DNA of 50,095 nucleotides from NCBI GenBank assembly GCA_037481655.1, contig JBBFLF010000018.1:1-50095 (forward strand), written 5' to 3'. Below the pieces are notes generated by a model. The model made no database searches. It was not told the DNA's origin and saw nothing but the letters and a program-made list of their open reading frames with translations. The position numbers and the translations under genes were made by a program. Positions within the stretch are counted from its first letter, which is position 1. The number at the start of each line of letters is the position of its first letter. Of the stretch, positions 33,988 through 41,945 are shown piece after piece. The stretch comes from Desulfobaccales bacterium (GTDB lineage: Bacteria; Desulfobacterota; Desulfobaccia; Desulfobaccales; 0-14-0-80-60-11).

Positions 33988-35751
33988 TTACCCCAAGGGC
34001 AGAAGGATTTCAAAGGTCGTGCCTGTGCCCGGGGCACTTCTGACGCTGATCTCCCCCCCATGAGCCCGGACGATCTCATAGGCGATGGTCAGCCCCAGCC
34101 CCACGCCCTTGGTTTTGGTGGTGTAATAGGGGTCGAAGACGTGCTGCTGCTCCTCGGAAGCCAACCCCCTGCCGGTGTCGGTGACCCTGAGCCGGAGGTG
34201 ATCCTTGCCGGCCGGCGCCGCCGCCAGGGTGATGCTGCCCTCGCCGGTGATGGACTCCAGGGCGTTTTTCACCAGATTGATGAGCACCTGCTGCATCTTG
34301 GGCAGATCCATCGGCACCGGCGGGCAGCCGGCGGCGCTCTCGACTTGGAGGTGAATGCCCCGGGCCCTGGCCTCCTCCTGCATCAGGGACTGGGTTTTCC
34401 GGAGGAGCACCTCCACAGGCTGGGGGCGAAGGTCCAGCCGCCCATCGCGGGACAGGCTGAGGAAATCCTCCACAATGGCATTGAGCCGGCCGATCTCCTC
34501 CCGCACCACCTGGGTCAGCCGCTGGAACTCCTGCTGCTGCTCGTGGTCGGCGGCCTTGAATTCCCGCTTCAGCCGCTGCACCGCGATGCTGATGGCGTTC
34601 AGGGGATTGCGGATTTCATGGGCCACGCCCGCCCCCAGCTTGCCCAGGGAGGAGAGGCGCTCGGCCTGATGCAGGCGCTCCTGCATGGCCTGCAGGCGGG
34701 CAAAATAGCGGCTCTGAAACGAGAAAAGCAGCACCATGGCCACCAGGCCGATGGCGATCATCACCCCGGTCCAGATGAAGATGTGCCGCCGGTTCTCCCG
34801 GATGAGGGCATCGGTCTCCCGGGTCTTAAGTCCCACCCGGGCGGTGCCGATGGTTCGGCCTTCCCACCGGAAGGGCGCCGTCAGTTCCAGGACCCTCATC
34901 TCCCCCACCTCAGTGCAGCGGACGTCCATCACCCCCGGCCCGGGGGCAGGAGAGGCCGGGAGCCGGCACACTCTCATAGTATTAGTCGGAATGGCGCCCT
35001 CCTGGGCCAGGAGCTGCCCTTGGGGGGTCTCCAGGAGAAAGTAGGCCAACGCCTCGCTGACGGCAAATTCCCGCAGGGTCTCCTGGATGGCGGTGCGCCA
35101 TCCCCAGAACTGAAGCTCCTGGGCCCCGAGGAGGAGGAAAACCGCCCCTTTCCCCTCCAGGCGGCGCAGCCCGATGAACCGCACCCCCACGGAGGGGTCC
35201 ACGGGATGGAAGAGATGCAGGGAGACCTCTTCCCGCCCTAAGAGGAGGGGCGCAGCCCAGACCTCCAATTGTGTCAGACCGCGGCCGGTCTGACCGCTGA
35301 TCCGGCCGTCGGCAGCCAGAATCACGATGCCCAGGAGGTTCTCGGCTACGGCGAGCCTCTGGAGCTCCGCCGCCGAGAGGTCATTTTCCTGGTCCTTAAG
35401 GTCCAGATGGCGGGCCAGGTCCAGCAGGGAGCGGGCCAGAGTTTCCTGCAGCGACAACTCCTCCTCCCCGCCGCCAAGGCCTGGGCCTCCCGGGAAGGAG
35501 GCCTCCCCGCCCCCCCACAGGAGACGCCGATATTTCTCCTGGGAGGCCTTCTCGAGAGCGTGCACCATGGCCGCGGCCCGGTTGTGCAGCACGGTGAGGA
35601 GCAGCCTTTCCGTGCGGCCCAGGTCCATGAGGGCCAGGACGCAGAACAGCGCCGCAAAGAGGGAGAAGGCCAGGGCGGTGGCCAGGGGCGGGAGCAGCCG
35701 GCGCCTCCCGCCGGCGAGCCCGGAGGTGCTATCCTGAGCCTCCCCCCTCAT
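33988..35751 (-). CDS. Membrane sensor histidine kinase (ZraS/NtrB-like)
   Basis: The 587-residue kinase has membrane helices at about 21-43 and 324-345 around a large periplasmic sensor region (about 44-323), then a dimerisation domain with phosphoacceptor His378 in GVAHEIRNPLN and a HATPase_c domain (N box LVKNALESI, G1 VTDTGRGL, G2 GLGLTIAYEIV). It most likely phosphorylates the adjacent sigma-54 regulator. It overlaps the upstream Spy-like gene by 4 nt (ATGA), linking a periplasmic Spy-like protein to the kinase, as ZraP is linked to ZraS in enterobacteria. The signal sensed is unknown. Confidence 0.93.
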   Translation of the reverse strand: MRGEAQDSTSGLAGGRRRLLPPLATALAFSLFAALFCVLALMDLGRTERLLLTVLHNRAAAMVHALEKASQEKYRRLLWGGGEASFPGGPGLGGGEEELSLQETLARSLLDLARHLDLKDQENDLSAAELQRLAVAENLLGIVILAADGRISGQTGRGLTQLEVWAAPLLLGREEVSLHLFHPVDPSVGVRFIGLRRLEGKGAVFLLLGAQELQFWGWRTAIQETLREFAVSEALAYFLLETPQGQLLAQEGAIPTNTMRVCRLPASPAPGPGVMDVRCTEVGEMRVLELTAPFRWEGRTIGTARVGLKTRETDALIRENRRHIFIWTGVMIAIGLVAMVLLFSFQSRYFARLQAMQERLHQAERLSSLGKLGAGVAHEIRNPLNAISIAVQRLKREFKAADHEQQQEFQRLTQVVREEIGRLNAIVEDFLSLSRDGRLDLRPQPVEVLLRKTQSLMQEEARARGIHLQVESAAGCPPVPMDLPKMQQVLINLVKNALESITGEGSITLAAAPAGKDHLRLRVTDTGRGLASEEQQHVFDPYYTTKTKGVGLGLTIAYEIVRAHGGEISVRSAPGTGTTFEILLPLG

Positions 35752-36179
35752 GGTTCCCCCTCGAGGCTGGGAGAGAACGGGGGCTTACGGCCGCTGAACC
35801 AGATGCGTCGCTGCTCGGGAGTCAGGACCGCCCGGATTTTCAGGTAGTAATCCGTGGTGGTCTCCTGGCATTGGAGCCACAGGCGCCGCAATTCCGCCGC
35901 CTTGCTCCGGATGGCCTGCTCCTCCGCCTGAGGGTTGGCCAGGGCGGCTTTGAATTCCAGGCGCTGGGCCAACAGCCGGCCGCGCAGCTCCTGGAGCCGG
36001 CCCAAGTACTCCCCTTCAATTTCCCTCAGGGCCTGTTCCTGTGCCGGGCTGAGCCCCAGACTTTGCCCGGCTAAAGGGGAAGCGGGCCCGGGACCCCGCT
36101 TGCCTGGCTGGGCCTCCAGGTTGCCGCACAGGCACACAAACGCCACCAGCCAGCCGCTTATGAGGCCGCGCCACCTCAT
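35748..36179 (-). CDS. Spy/CpxP/ZraP-like periplasmic protein
   Basis: The 143-residue protein has a signal peptide (about 1-23, ending LEAQPGK) and a helical domain with two LTxxQ-type motifs (LSPAQEQAL near 45 and VLTPEQRRIWF near 118), the signature of Spy/CpxP/ZraP periplasmic chaperone-adaptors. It heads the operon with the kinase and regulator; by analogy to ZraP it could repress the kinase, which is inference. Start: ATG 36179 with GGAG upstream; a GTG one codon earlier is possible. An extended -10 (TGTGATAAT, 36329-36321) about 140 nt upstream could be its promoter. Confidence 0.8.
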   Translation of the reverse strand: MRWRGLISGWLVAFVCLCGNLEAQPGKRGPGPASPLAGQSLGLSPAQEQALREIEGEYLGRLQELRGRLLAQRLEFKAALANPQAEEQAIRSKAAELRRLWLQCQETTTDYYLKIRAVLTPEQRRIWFSGRKPPFSPSLEGEP

Positions 36180-36456
36180 CACATCTCCTGACTCGGCCAG
36201 GGAGAACCCGGCCCCCTTTCCCCCATCGGTTTCAGCAGCCTGGGAAGGAGCCCGCCTGCCGAAAAGATAGGGAAACCGCGCCGGCTCCCCCCCAGGGCAT
36301 CATTTCCAACCCCGCTTCATATTATCACAGTGGCCGCCCCCAACGCTGCCATCGGCCCCGGGGCAATGGCACTGTTCCTCCCTTTCCGGGAGTAATTCCT
36401 CCCGGCACTCCTGTTCCGGCCGCGGCTTCACGGTCTGGAAACCGCCCAGAGCCTCC

Positions 36457-36472
36457 TCGACATTTTCGTCGA
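36457..36472. promoter_or_regulatory. Dyad 1, TCGAC-N6-GTCGA, candidate regulator site
   Basis: TCGAC (36457-36461), six bases, GTCGA (36468-36472). It shares the core CGAC-N6-GTCG with dyad 2 (36590-36605), 133 nt away. Between them lies an AT-rich stretch (about 36490-36530) able to bend or accept IHF. The whole 36180-36688 interval has no gene. Confidence 0.5.
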
Positions 36473-36589
36473 AGGCCGCCACCAACCGTGTCGATTTTAT
36501 AAGTGCCTATATTTTTTAAAAATATTCTCATCTCTGTTTCTGCTCCTTCGACAATCCTTGCCGGACCGGTTGGCGGAGTGCCTCAAGGG

Positions 36590-36605
36590 GCGACGGCGCT
36601 GTCGC
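36590..36605. promoter_or_regulatory. Dyad 2, GCGAC-N6-GTCGC, candidate regulator site
   Basis: GCGAC (36590-36594), six bases, GTCGC (36601-36605). It is about 55 nt upstream of the sigma-54 -24 box, a normal distance for an enhancer-binding-protein site. The inner six bases are also nearly palindromic. Confidence 0.5.
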
Positions 36606-36660
36606 AATATTTTCACAGAGTTTCAGATAGTTATATCTTCCCTGGCCGCGCCTCCGCTGA

Positions 36661-36675
36661 TGGCACATAGCTTGC
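36661..36675 (+). promoter_or_regulatory. Sigma-54 (-24/-12) promoter before the Spy-like gene at 36689
   Basis: TGGCAC (36661-36666), five bases, TTGC (36672-36675). The GG and GC elements are exactly 12 nt apart, and all ten key bases fit TGGCAC-N5-TTGC. The predicted start is about 36687, 2 nt before ATG 36689. Confidence 0.75.
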
Positions 36676-36688
36676 CTCCGCAAGGGGC

Positions 36689-37174
36689 ATGAAACTCGCG
36701 TGCCGGTTTTGGGCCCAAGGCAGGGGCATATGCAGGGGGGCAATTCTCCTCCTCCTGCTGCTGGCGCTGGCAGCGGGTCGCCAGGCTGACGGCCAGCCCT
36801 GGGAGAGGGGCGCAGACTGGTGGCGGGACCCCCGCCTTGCGTCAGAGCTCCGCCTGGACGCAGACCAGCAGGCAAGGCTGCAGTCCCGGCACCAGGCCCT
36901 GACGGAAGAGCTTATCCCCCTCAGGGACCGGCTTCTGGGCGCCAAGATGGAGGTGAGGGCCCTCATGTCCCACGCCCGGCCCGACCGCAGCCGCATCGCC
37001 GCCAAGCAGCAGGAAGTTCTGGCCCTGCGCGGCCGCCTACAGGAGCTGCTCATCGCCTATTGGCAGGACTGCCAGGACATCCTGACCCCAGAGCAGCGCC
37101 GGAAGCTGGCCAACCTGCCGTCCGGGCGGGGCTGCCCCTGGTGCGGTCCCGACCGCGGTGGCAGAGGCCGCTAG
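36689..37174 (+). CDS. Spy/ZraP-like periplasmic protein with C-terminal CPWC motif
   Basis: The 161-residue protein has a signal peptide (basic n-region to about 17, hydrophobic ILLLLLLALAAG, cleavage near 30-34). It has the helical Spy pattern RIAAKQQEVLALRGRLQELL and LTPEQRRKL near 134. It ends GRGCPWCGPD: a CxxC motif in an oxidising compartment that could bind metal or act in thiol exchange. The CcdA-like gene is next. Its promoter is the sigma-54 site at 36661-36675, which places the start codon close to +1, so the message may be nearly leaderless. It diverges from the Spy-kinase-regulator operon. Confidence 0.78.
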   Translation: MKLACRFWAQGRGICRGAILLLLLLALAAGRQADGQPWERGADWWRDPRLASELRLDADQQARLQSRHQALTEELIPLRDRLLGAKMEVRALMSHARPDRSRIAAKQQEVLALRGRLQELLIAYWQDCQDILTPEQRRKLANLPSGRGCPWCGPDRGGRGR

Positions 37175-37229
37175 CCCGGCCCTGGGTGGACCGGCCTGGC
37201 AGGAAAAATTCATCCCGCGGAGGAAGAGC

Positions 37230-37964
37230 ATGGGTCCCTTGGAGGCTTATGTGAATGCCGGCTTTCCGGCAGTGGTGGCTGTCATCTTCAGTCTCGGTCT
37301 GGTGAGCGGCTTCAGCCCCTGCGGCCTGCCCACCGTGGCCCTGGTAGTGGGCTATGTCAGCCGCAACGGCACCCACGGCCGGGCCAACGGCTTCATGGTG
37401 GCACTCTGCTTTGTGCTGGGGATTGCCACGGTGCTGACCCTTCTGGGCGGGCTGTCCGGACTTCTCGGGGGGCTGTTGGTGCCCAGCCAGGCCGTGTTCG
37501 CCAAGGGGTCGGTGGGCCTGAAAATCTTTCTCGCCGGGGCTTCCGGGATTTTCATCCTCCTGGGCCTGTGGATGCTGAAAATCATCAATTTCCACGGCTT
37601 CAATCTCATGGGCCGCATGCAGGTGGAAAAAGGGAGCGGCGCCCTCGGAGCCTTCCTGCTGGGGCTGCCCTTCGGCATCGCCGCGTCGCCCTGCACCCTG
37701 CCGGTCACCATTGCGGTCCTCATTTATCTGGCGGCCAGAGGTGATGTCCTGGGCGGCATGTTTTTCATGTTCATCTTTACCCTGGGAAGAAGCATCCCCA
37801 TCCTGGTGGCCGGCACCTTCACGGGCTTGTTGGCCAAACTGCACGGCTTTGCCCGGTGGCAGCTTGCCCTGGAGAAACTGGGCGGCAGCGTCATGGTGCT
37901 GATCGGGGTCCATTTCATCCTGCGCTCGGTGCTGAAGATCAATTACCTCAAATTATTCTCCTGA
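37230..37964 (+). CDS. CcdA/DsbD-like transmembrane thiol-disulfide protein
   Basis: The 244-residue membrane protein has about six hydrophobic segments and the two CcdA-type half-sites FSPCGLPTVALVVGYV (near 27-42) and ASPCTLPVTIAVLIYL (near 157-172), each with the redox Cys-Pro context. CcdA-type proteins pass reducing power from cytosolic thioredoxin to periplasmic thiol proteins. ATG 37230 (GGAGGAAG upstream) is preferred over the open frame to 37158. It follows the CPWC-ending Spy-like gene by 55 nt, which suggests that protein as a possible client; this is inference. Confidence 0.85.
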   Translation: MGPLEAYVNAGFPAVVAVIFSLGLVSGFSPCGLPTVALVVGYVSRNGTHGRANGFMVALCFVLGIATVLTLLGGLSGLLGGLLVPSQAVFAKGSVGLKIFLAGASGIFILLGLWMLKIINFHGFNLMGRMQVEKGSGALGAFLLGLPFGIAASPCTLPVTIAVLIYLAARGDVLGGMFFMFIFTLGRSIPILVAGTFTGLLAKLHGFARWQLALEKLGGSVMVLIGVHFILRSVLKINYLKLFS

Positions 37965-38027
37965 CCGGGGGCGGACGTAAGCCCGCCTGTGAGGCCAGGA
38001 GCCGCCGGAAGCAGAGGCAGAACCTCC

Positions 38028-38477
38028 ATGGAACGGCACCACCTCCTCTACCTGCTGGCCTTTTCCCTGAGCCTCAATCTCGGGGCCTTGGGCACCCTGG
38101 CTTTCCTGCACTTCGGCCGGGGCCAGGAGTCTGGGGGGCTGAAGGCGCACCCGGTGCCGCCTTCGGACGTCTGGCGGCCTCTGCACCTGAGCCCCGGACA
38201 GCGACAGGCAGTGGAGGGCCTTCTGGGCGCACACCGCCGGCGGATGCGGGAACTGCAAAGCCTCATTGCCCGGGAGAGAGAGCAGCTCCTCGCGATTATC
38301 CGGAGGGGCGAGCCCGCCTGGCCCGAGGTGCAGGCAAGGGTCCGGAGCATCAATGATCGTCAGGCGGAGCTGGAGGAAGCCGTGGTGGTTCTCTTCCTGG
38401 AGACGCAGAAACATTTCACCCCGGAGCAACGGCGTGCCTTCGGAAAAATCCTGGAGGCGCGGGTGCCGGCACGCTGA
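38028..38477 (+). CDS. Membrane-anchored Spy/CpxP-like protein
   Basis: The 149-residue protein has an N-terminal hydrophobic segment (about 5-25) that is more like an uncleaved anchor than a signal peptide. The rest is helical with LSPGQRQAVEGLLGAHRRRMRELQSLI and FTPEQRRAFGKI, the two LTxxQ-type motifs of the Spy family. GAGG precedes ATG 38028; an in-frame ATG at 37989 lacks a Shine-Dalgarno. It lies 63 nt after the CcdA-like gene. The tandem Spy-like genes suggest a periplasmic chaperone array. Confidence 0.75.
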   Translation: MERHHLLYLLAFSLSLNLGALGTLAFLHFGRGQESGGLKAHPVPPSDVWRPLHLSPGQRQAVEGLLGAHRRRMRELQSLIAREREQLLAIIRRGEPAWPEVQARVRSINDRQAELEEAVVVLFLETQKHFTPEQRRAFGKILEARVPAR

Positions 38478-38561
38478 GGCGGCCTGCCGGCCGGTCCGGG
38501 ACTGATCCAGCCGGCAAAAACCGACATGCAAGGAAGAACCACACCCAAGGAGGACAAGCGA

Positions 38562-38981
38562 ATGGATACGTGGTCTCGGCGTTTAAACGTGGCGTTGCTG
38601 ATGGTGGCGGTGGCCCTGGCTCTGGGCTTGATGGCCCTGGAGGTGGCCTATGCCCAGCCCGGCATGGGTCCCCGGGGGGCCGGCCTGACGCCGGAACAGG
38701 CGCAGAAAATCTATGAGCTGCGCCAGCAGTTTCTGAAGGAGACCGAGGATCTGCGCCAGCAGATGTTCACCAAGCGCACTGAACTGACCAACCTCTGGGC
38801 TGCGGAGAACCCGGATGAGAAGCAGATCCGGGTCAAGCAGCAGGAGATCAACGCCCTGCGGGACAAGATCCAGGCCATCGCGCTGAAATACCAGACCCAG
38901 GCCCGAAAGATCGCGCCCAATGCCTCGTTCGGCTGGGGCGGCAAGAAGGGCATGCGCGGCGGCCCCTGGACCATGTGGTAA
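38562..38981 (+). CDS. Spy/CpxP-like periplasmic protein
   Basis: The 139-residue product has a signal peptide (about 1-32, ending VAYAQP), LTPEQAQKIYELRQQFLKETEDLRQQMFTKRTEL and KQQEINALRDKIQAIALKYQ. This is the same layout as the next gene (39000): LTPAQSS, FFHDTADLRRQMVQKRAEL and KQKELNALRGQLQQ. The two are evident tandem paralogs. AAGGAGG precedes ATG 38562, so the in-frame ATG at 38526 is not used. The C-terminal GWGGKKGMRGGPWTMW tail is Gly/Trp-rich. Confidence 0.82.
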   Translation: MDTWSRRLNVALLMVAVALALGLMALEVAYAQPGMGPRGAGLTPEQAQKIYELRQQFLKETEDLRQQMFTKRTELTNLWAAENPDEKQIRVKQQEINALRDKIQAIALKYQTQARKIAPNASFGWGGKKGMRGGPWTMW

Positions 38982-38999
38982 AGGGAAGGATGGATTAGC

Positions 39000-39419
39000 A
39001 TGGTTACCCGGAAAGCCACCTGGATTCTGGTGCCGCTCCTGTTATGGAGCCTGGGGCTGACGGCACCGGCCTTCGCCGGTCCTTGGGGCCGGGGCTGCTC
39101 CGGCTTGGCGGGCGCCACCCCTCTCACCCCGGCACAGAGCTCCCAGATCTTCACCCTCAAGCAGAAATTTTTCCACGACACCGCTGATCTTAGGCGGCAG
39201 ATGGTCCAGAAACGGGCCGAACTGGCGGCCCTCTGGCAGGCCCCCACCCCTGACCAGGCCAAGATCGCGGCCAAACAGAAGGAACTCAACGCCCTCCGGG
39301 GTCAGCTGCAGCAGAAGGGTTTCGCCTTCCAGATGCAGGTGCGGAAGATCGCCCCCGGCGCGGTGCCGAGGTCCGGCTGGGGCCCGGGAGGCAAGCGGGC
39401 CCTGGCTCGAGGCTGGTAA
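39000..39419 (+). CDS. Spy/CpxP-like periplasmic protein (paralog of the preceding gene)
   Basis: The 139-residue protein has a signal peptide (about 1-25, ending APAFAGPW), one Cys in GRGCSG, LTPAQSSQIFTLKQKFF and the repeated pattern QMVQKRAELAALWQAPTPDQAKIAAKQKELNALRGQLQQ, closely matching 38562. It ends GPGGKRALARGW. It starts 18 nt after the previous stop. Several Spy-like paralogs in one locus usually mark adaptation to protein-unfolding or metal stress in the periplasm; the specific stress is unknown. Confidence 0.82.
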   Translation: MVTRKATWILVPLLLWSLGLTAPAFAGPWGRGCSGLAGATPLTPAQSSQIFTLKQKFFHDTADLRRQMVQKRAELAALWQAPTPDQAKIAAKQKELNALRGQLQQKGFAFQMQVRKIAPGAVPRSGWGPGGKRALARGW

Positions 39420-39507
39420 ATTCTCTAACCGTCAGGCAGGCCGGGACCGGCACGGCTATCCCCCCGCAGGGTTCCGGCCTGCCGCTCTTTTCCCTGAGGG
39501 CTGCGCC

Positions 39508-39951
39508 ATGACCATAAGAGGCGCACTTTTTGTCCTTCTTGCCGTCTTGCACCTGGGTGTCGGCTTTCCGCCGGCTTCCCTGGCCCAAGGGGGCTGGAAG
39601 CGCTGGGGCCCCGTCGGCCGGGGCTATGACCCCGCAACAGTGGAGACGGTGGCAGGAGTCGTGGTGCGGGTGGAAAGGCTCCCCTCCGGTAAAGGGCGGT
39701 CCTCGGGCGTGGGCCTCACCCTGAAGACCGAGAAGGAAACCGTGCGAGTGCTCCTGGGACCGGCCTGGTACGTGGAGCAGCAGACCTTTAAGCTGGCGCC
39801 CGGAGATCAGGTGGAAATCACCGGCTCCCGGGTCCTTTACGACGGCCGGCCCCTCCTCCTCGCCCGGGAGGTAAAGAAAAGGGACACCCTCCTCAAACTG
39901 CGCGACCAGACCGGCGTTCCGGTGTGGGCCGGCCGCAAATGGAGCTTGTAG
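39508..39951 (+). CDS. Secreted OB-like protein, family 1 of the island
   Basis: Function not recognised. The 147-residue protein has a signal peptide (about 1-26, ending ASLAQGG) and an all-beta domain containing TVETVAGVVVRVERL, ETVRVLLGPAWYVEQQTFKLAPGDQVEITGSRV and LLLAREVKKRDTLLKLRDQTGVPVWAG. The pattern resembles OB-fold proteins. A paralog lies at 42797 (TVTTVAGEVVRVERV, GDRLTVTGSVV, MHLRDPNGRPAWA). Both end in a conserved LRDxxGxPxWA segment. The partner membrane proteins flanking them (41946, 43297) are also duplicates. Confidence 0.75.
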   Translation: MTIRGALFVLLAVLHLGVGFPPASLAQGGWKRWGPVGRGYDPATVETVAGVVVRVERLPSGKGRSSGVGLTLKTEKETVRVLLGPAWYVEQQTFKLAPGDQVEITGSRVLYDGRPLLLAREVKKRDTLLKLRDQTGVPVWAGRKWSL

Positions 39952-39963
39952 TCCGAGGCTCCC

Positions 39964-41931
39964 ATGTTTCACCGCCTGACCCTGGCGCTGTTGCTGTCCT
40001 GTTTCTGCGAGGCGGCCCTGGCCGGGACCCAGACCGCGGCCGCCGTCTGGCACTATCAGCTGGAGGTCTCCTTCGATATCCCCCAGGCCAGGATCATGGG
40101 GGTGGCAAAAATCCAGGGGCCGCCGGGGCGGCCGTTAACCCTCCACTTCGGGGACCTGAAAGTGAAGAGCATCCGGGGCTTTAAAGAAAAAATCGATCTG
40201 ACGCGGCTCCCGGACTCCCTGAAAGCCGTGCCGTCACGGGACGGCGTGGAGATTGTCTATGAAGGGCGCTTCACGGATCCGGAGGAAAACGTAATCGAGG
40301 CAGGGGAAATCATCCTGAGAAGCATCTGGTATCCGCTGGTGGAAGGGCTCAGCCGGTATCAGTTGACTGCCCGGCTGCCCCGGGAGTATTTGGCGCTCTC
40401 GGAGGCGAACCACATTCACCGGATCGAAAAGGATGGCCAGGCCGTGTACACCTTTGACCTCCCCTTTCCTCTCAATGACCTGGACGGCCTCACCTTTGCG
40501 GCTTCGAACCGCTACCGGGTGGCCCGGGGGACCTATCGGGACATTGACCTCTCTGCCCACCTCTTTCCTGAAGACGCCCATCTCGCCCCCTTGTTCCTGG
40601 AGCAGGCCCGGCGCTACCTTGAACTTTTTGAAGCTCGGCTCGGGTCCTATCCCTACCGGCGGCTGGCCATTGTGGAGAGCTCCCATCCCGGGGCCTTCTC
40701 CATGCCCACCTATGTGCTCCTCTGTCAGAGAGAAATCCAGGACATCCCGCAGGCCGGGGTGGAGCGCACCTCCCTGGGCCACGAGATCCTGCACCAATGG
40801 TTTGGCAACTCGGTGTTTACATGTCATGACCGGGGCAATTGGAATGAGGGGGCGACCATCTATTTCGCCGACCATTTCGCCTGTGAGCAACGGGGCACCG
40901 ACTGGCGCTGCCGCCGCCGCATCCTCTCCGGTTTCCTGAGCCATGTGACCCCCGGAAACTACTTCCCACTGCGGCTCTTTTCGGAACGGACGGATTACTC
41001 CTCCCGCTCCATCGGCTACGGCAAAGGGGCCATGGTCTTCCACATGCTCCGGCGCCTGGTGGGGGACAGGGCTTTTTTCGCCGCCATCAGAGACTTCGTC
41101 CGGGAGCATACCTTTCGGGTGGCCTCCTGGGACGATCTGCGCACGGCCATGGAAAAGAGGTCCGGACGGCCCCTCGGCTGGTTTTTCCGACAATGGCTGG
41201 ATACCACCGGCCTGCCGGTTCTGCGCCTGGAGGAGGTGAAGGTTAAGCCGGTGGGGCAGAAATTCGAGGTGAGCCTGACCCTGGCTCAAATCGGCACCAC
41301 CTTCCGACTGCTGGTCCCCCTCACCTTTCACTCTCCCGGCGGCGCCCATAAAAGATGGGTGACGCTCACCCGGGCCAGGGAGAGGTTCACCTTTACCTTT
41401 GACGCCCGGCCGGAGGAAGTGGTCCTGGATGAGGATGTCGATGTTTTCCGCCGTTTGGACCCGAGGGAAAATCCCCCGGTTTTGGAGAGATTGCTGACCG
41501 GGAAGATAATCGCCTTCCTCCCCCCGCACGGAGCCGAACCGTACCGGCGGATACTGGACTTCCTGCAGCGAGAGGGGATATCGGTCGCCGGCAGGAATTC
41601 CCAGGAGCTGTCCGCAGCCGATGCCGACGCCTCGGTCCTCCTCTGCGGCCGGGATCATCCTCTGGCACCGAAGCTCCTGGGAAATCTGGCCCTGCCTGAG
41701 ACGGGCCTCAGTCTGGCGGTCCGGCAAGACCCCCGGGAACTGGCCCGTCTGGTGGCCGTGCTCCACTGTGCCCCTGGCGAACCGGTGGAGGCCGCCCTCC
41801 GGGAGATGCTTGCTTACCCCTTTTACAGCGACTACCGGTTCCGCCAGGGGCAAAGGCTGGAGCGCACCCTGGAAGAACCCCAAAGGGGCATCCGCGTCAA
41901 ACTGACGGACCCGAGAGGAGGCAAAACCTGA
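39964..41931 (+). CDS. Secreted M1-like metallopeptidase
   Basis: The 655-residue protein has a signal peptide (about 1-21) and an M1 (gluzincin) domain with HEILHQWFG at 273-279 and a downstream Glu295 in GNWNEGATIYFAD. The spacing HExxH-X17-E is one residue shorter than the usual X18. Where M1 exopeptidases have GAMEN it has GAFSM, without the Glu that binds the substrate's N-terminus, so aminopeptidase activity is doubtful. Residues about 510-640 form an extra domain (PHGAEPYRRILDFLQREGISVAG...LLCGRDHPLAPKLLGNL) I do not recognise. It starts 12 nt after the OB-like gene. Confidence 0.85.
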   Translation: MFHRLTLALLLSCFCEAALAGTQTAAAVWHYQLEVSFDIPQARIMGVAKIQGPPGRPLTLHFGDLKVKSIRGFKEKIDLTRLPDSLKAVPSRDGVEIVYEGRFTDPEENVIEAGEIILRSIWYPLVEGLSRYQLTARLPREYLALSEANHIHRIEKDGQAVYTFDLPFPLNDLDGLTFAASNRYRVARGTYRDIDLSAHLFPEDAHLAPLFLEQARRYLELFEARLGSYPYRRLAIVESSHPGAFSMPTYVLLCQREIQDIPQAGVERTSLGHEILHQWFGNSVFTCHDRGNWNEGATIYFADHFACEQRGTDWRCRRRILSGFLSHVTPGNYFPLRLFSERTDYSSRSIGYGKGAMVFHMLRRLVGDRAFFAAIRDFVREHTFRVASWDDLRTAMEKRSGRPLGWFFRQWLDTTGLPVLRLEEVKVKPVGQKFEVSLTLAQIGTTFRLLVPLTFHSPGGAHKRWVTLTRARERFTFTFDARPEEVVLDEDVDVFRRLDPRENPPVLERLLTGKIIAFLPPHGAEPYRRILDFLQREGISVAGRNSQELSAADADASVLLCGRDHPLAPKLLGNLALPETGLSLAVRQDPRELARLVAVLHCAPGEPVEAALREMLAYPFYSDYRFRQGQRLERTLEEPQRGIRVKLTDPRGGKT

Positions 41932-41945
41932 GACAGGAGATCTCC

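Noticed and set aside
36366-36380. TGGCAC in the divergent region
   Set aside because: It lacks a TTGC at the required distance, so it is not a second sigma-54 promoter.
40234-41883. 549-codon minus-strand frame across the M1-like gene
   Set aside because: It is antisense to a gene with a signal peptide and an HExxH motif, and shows no domain of its own.
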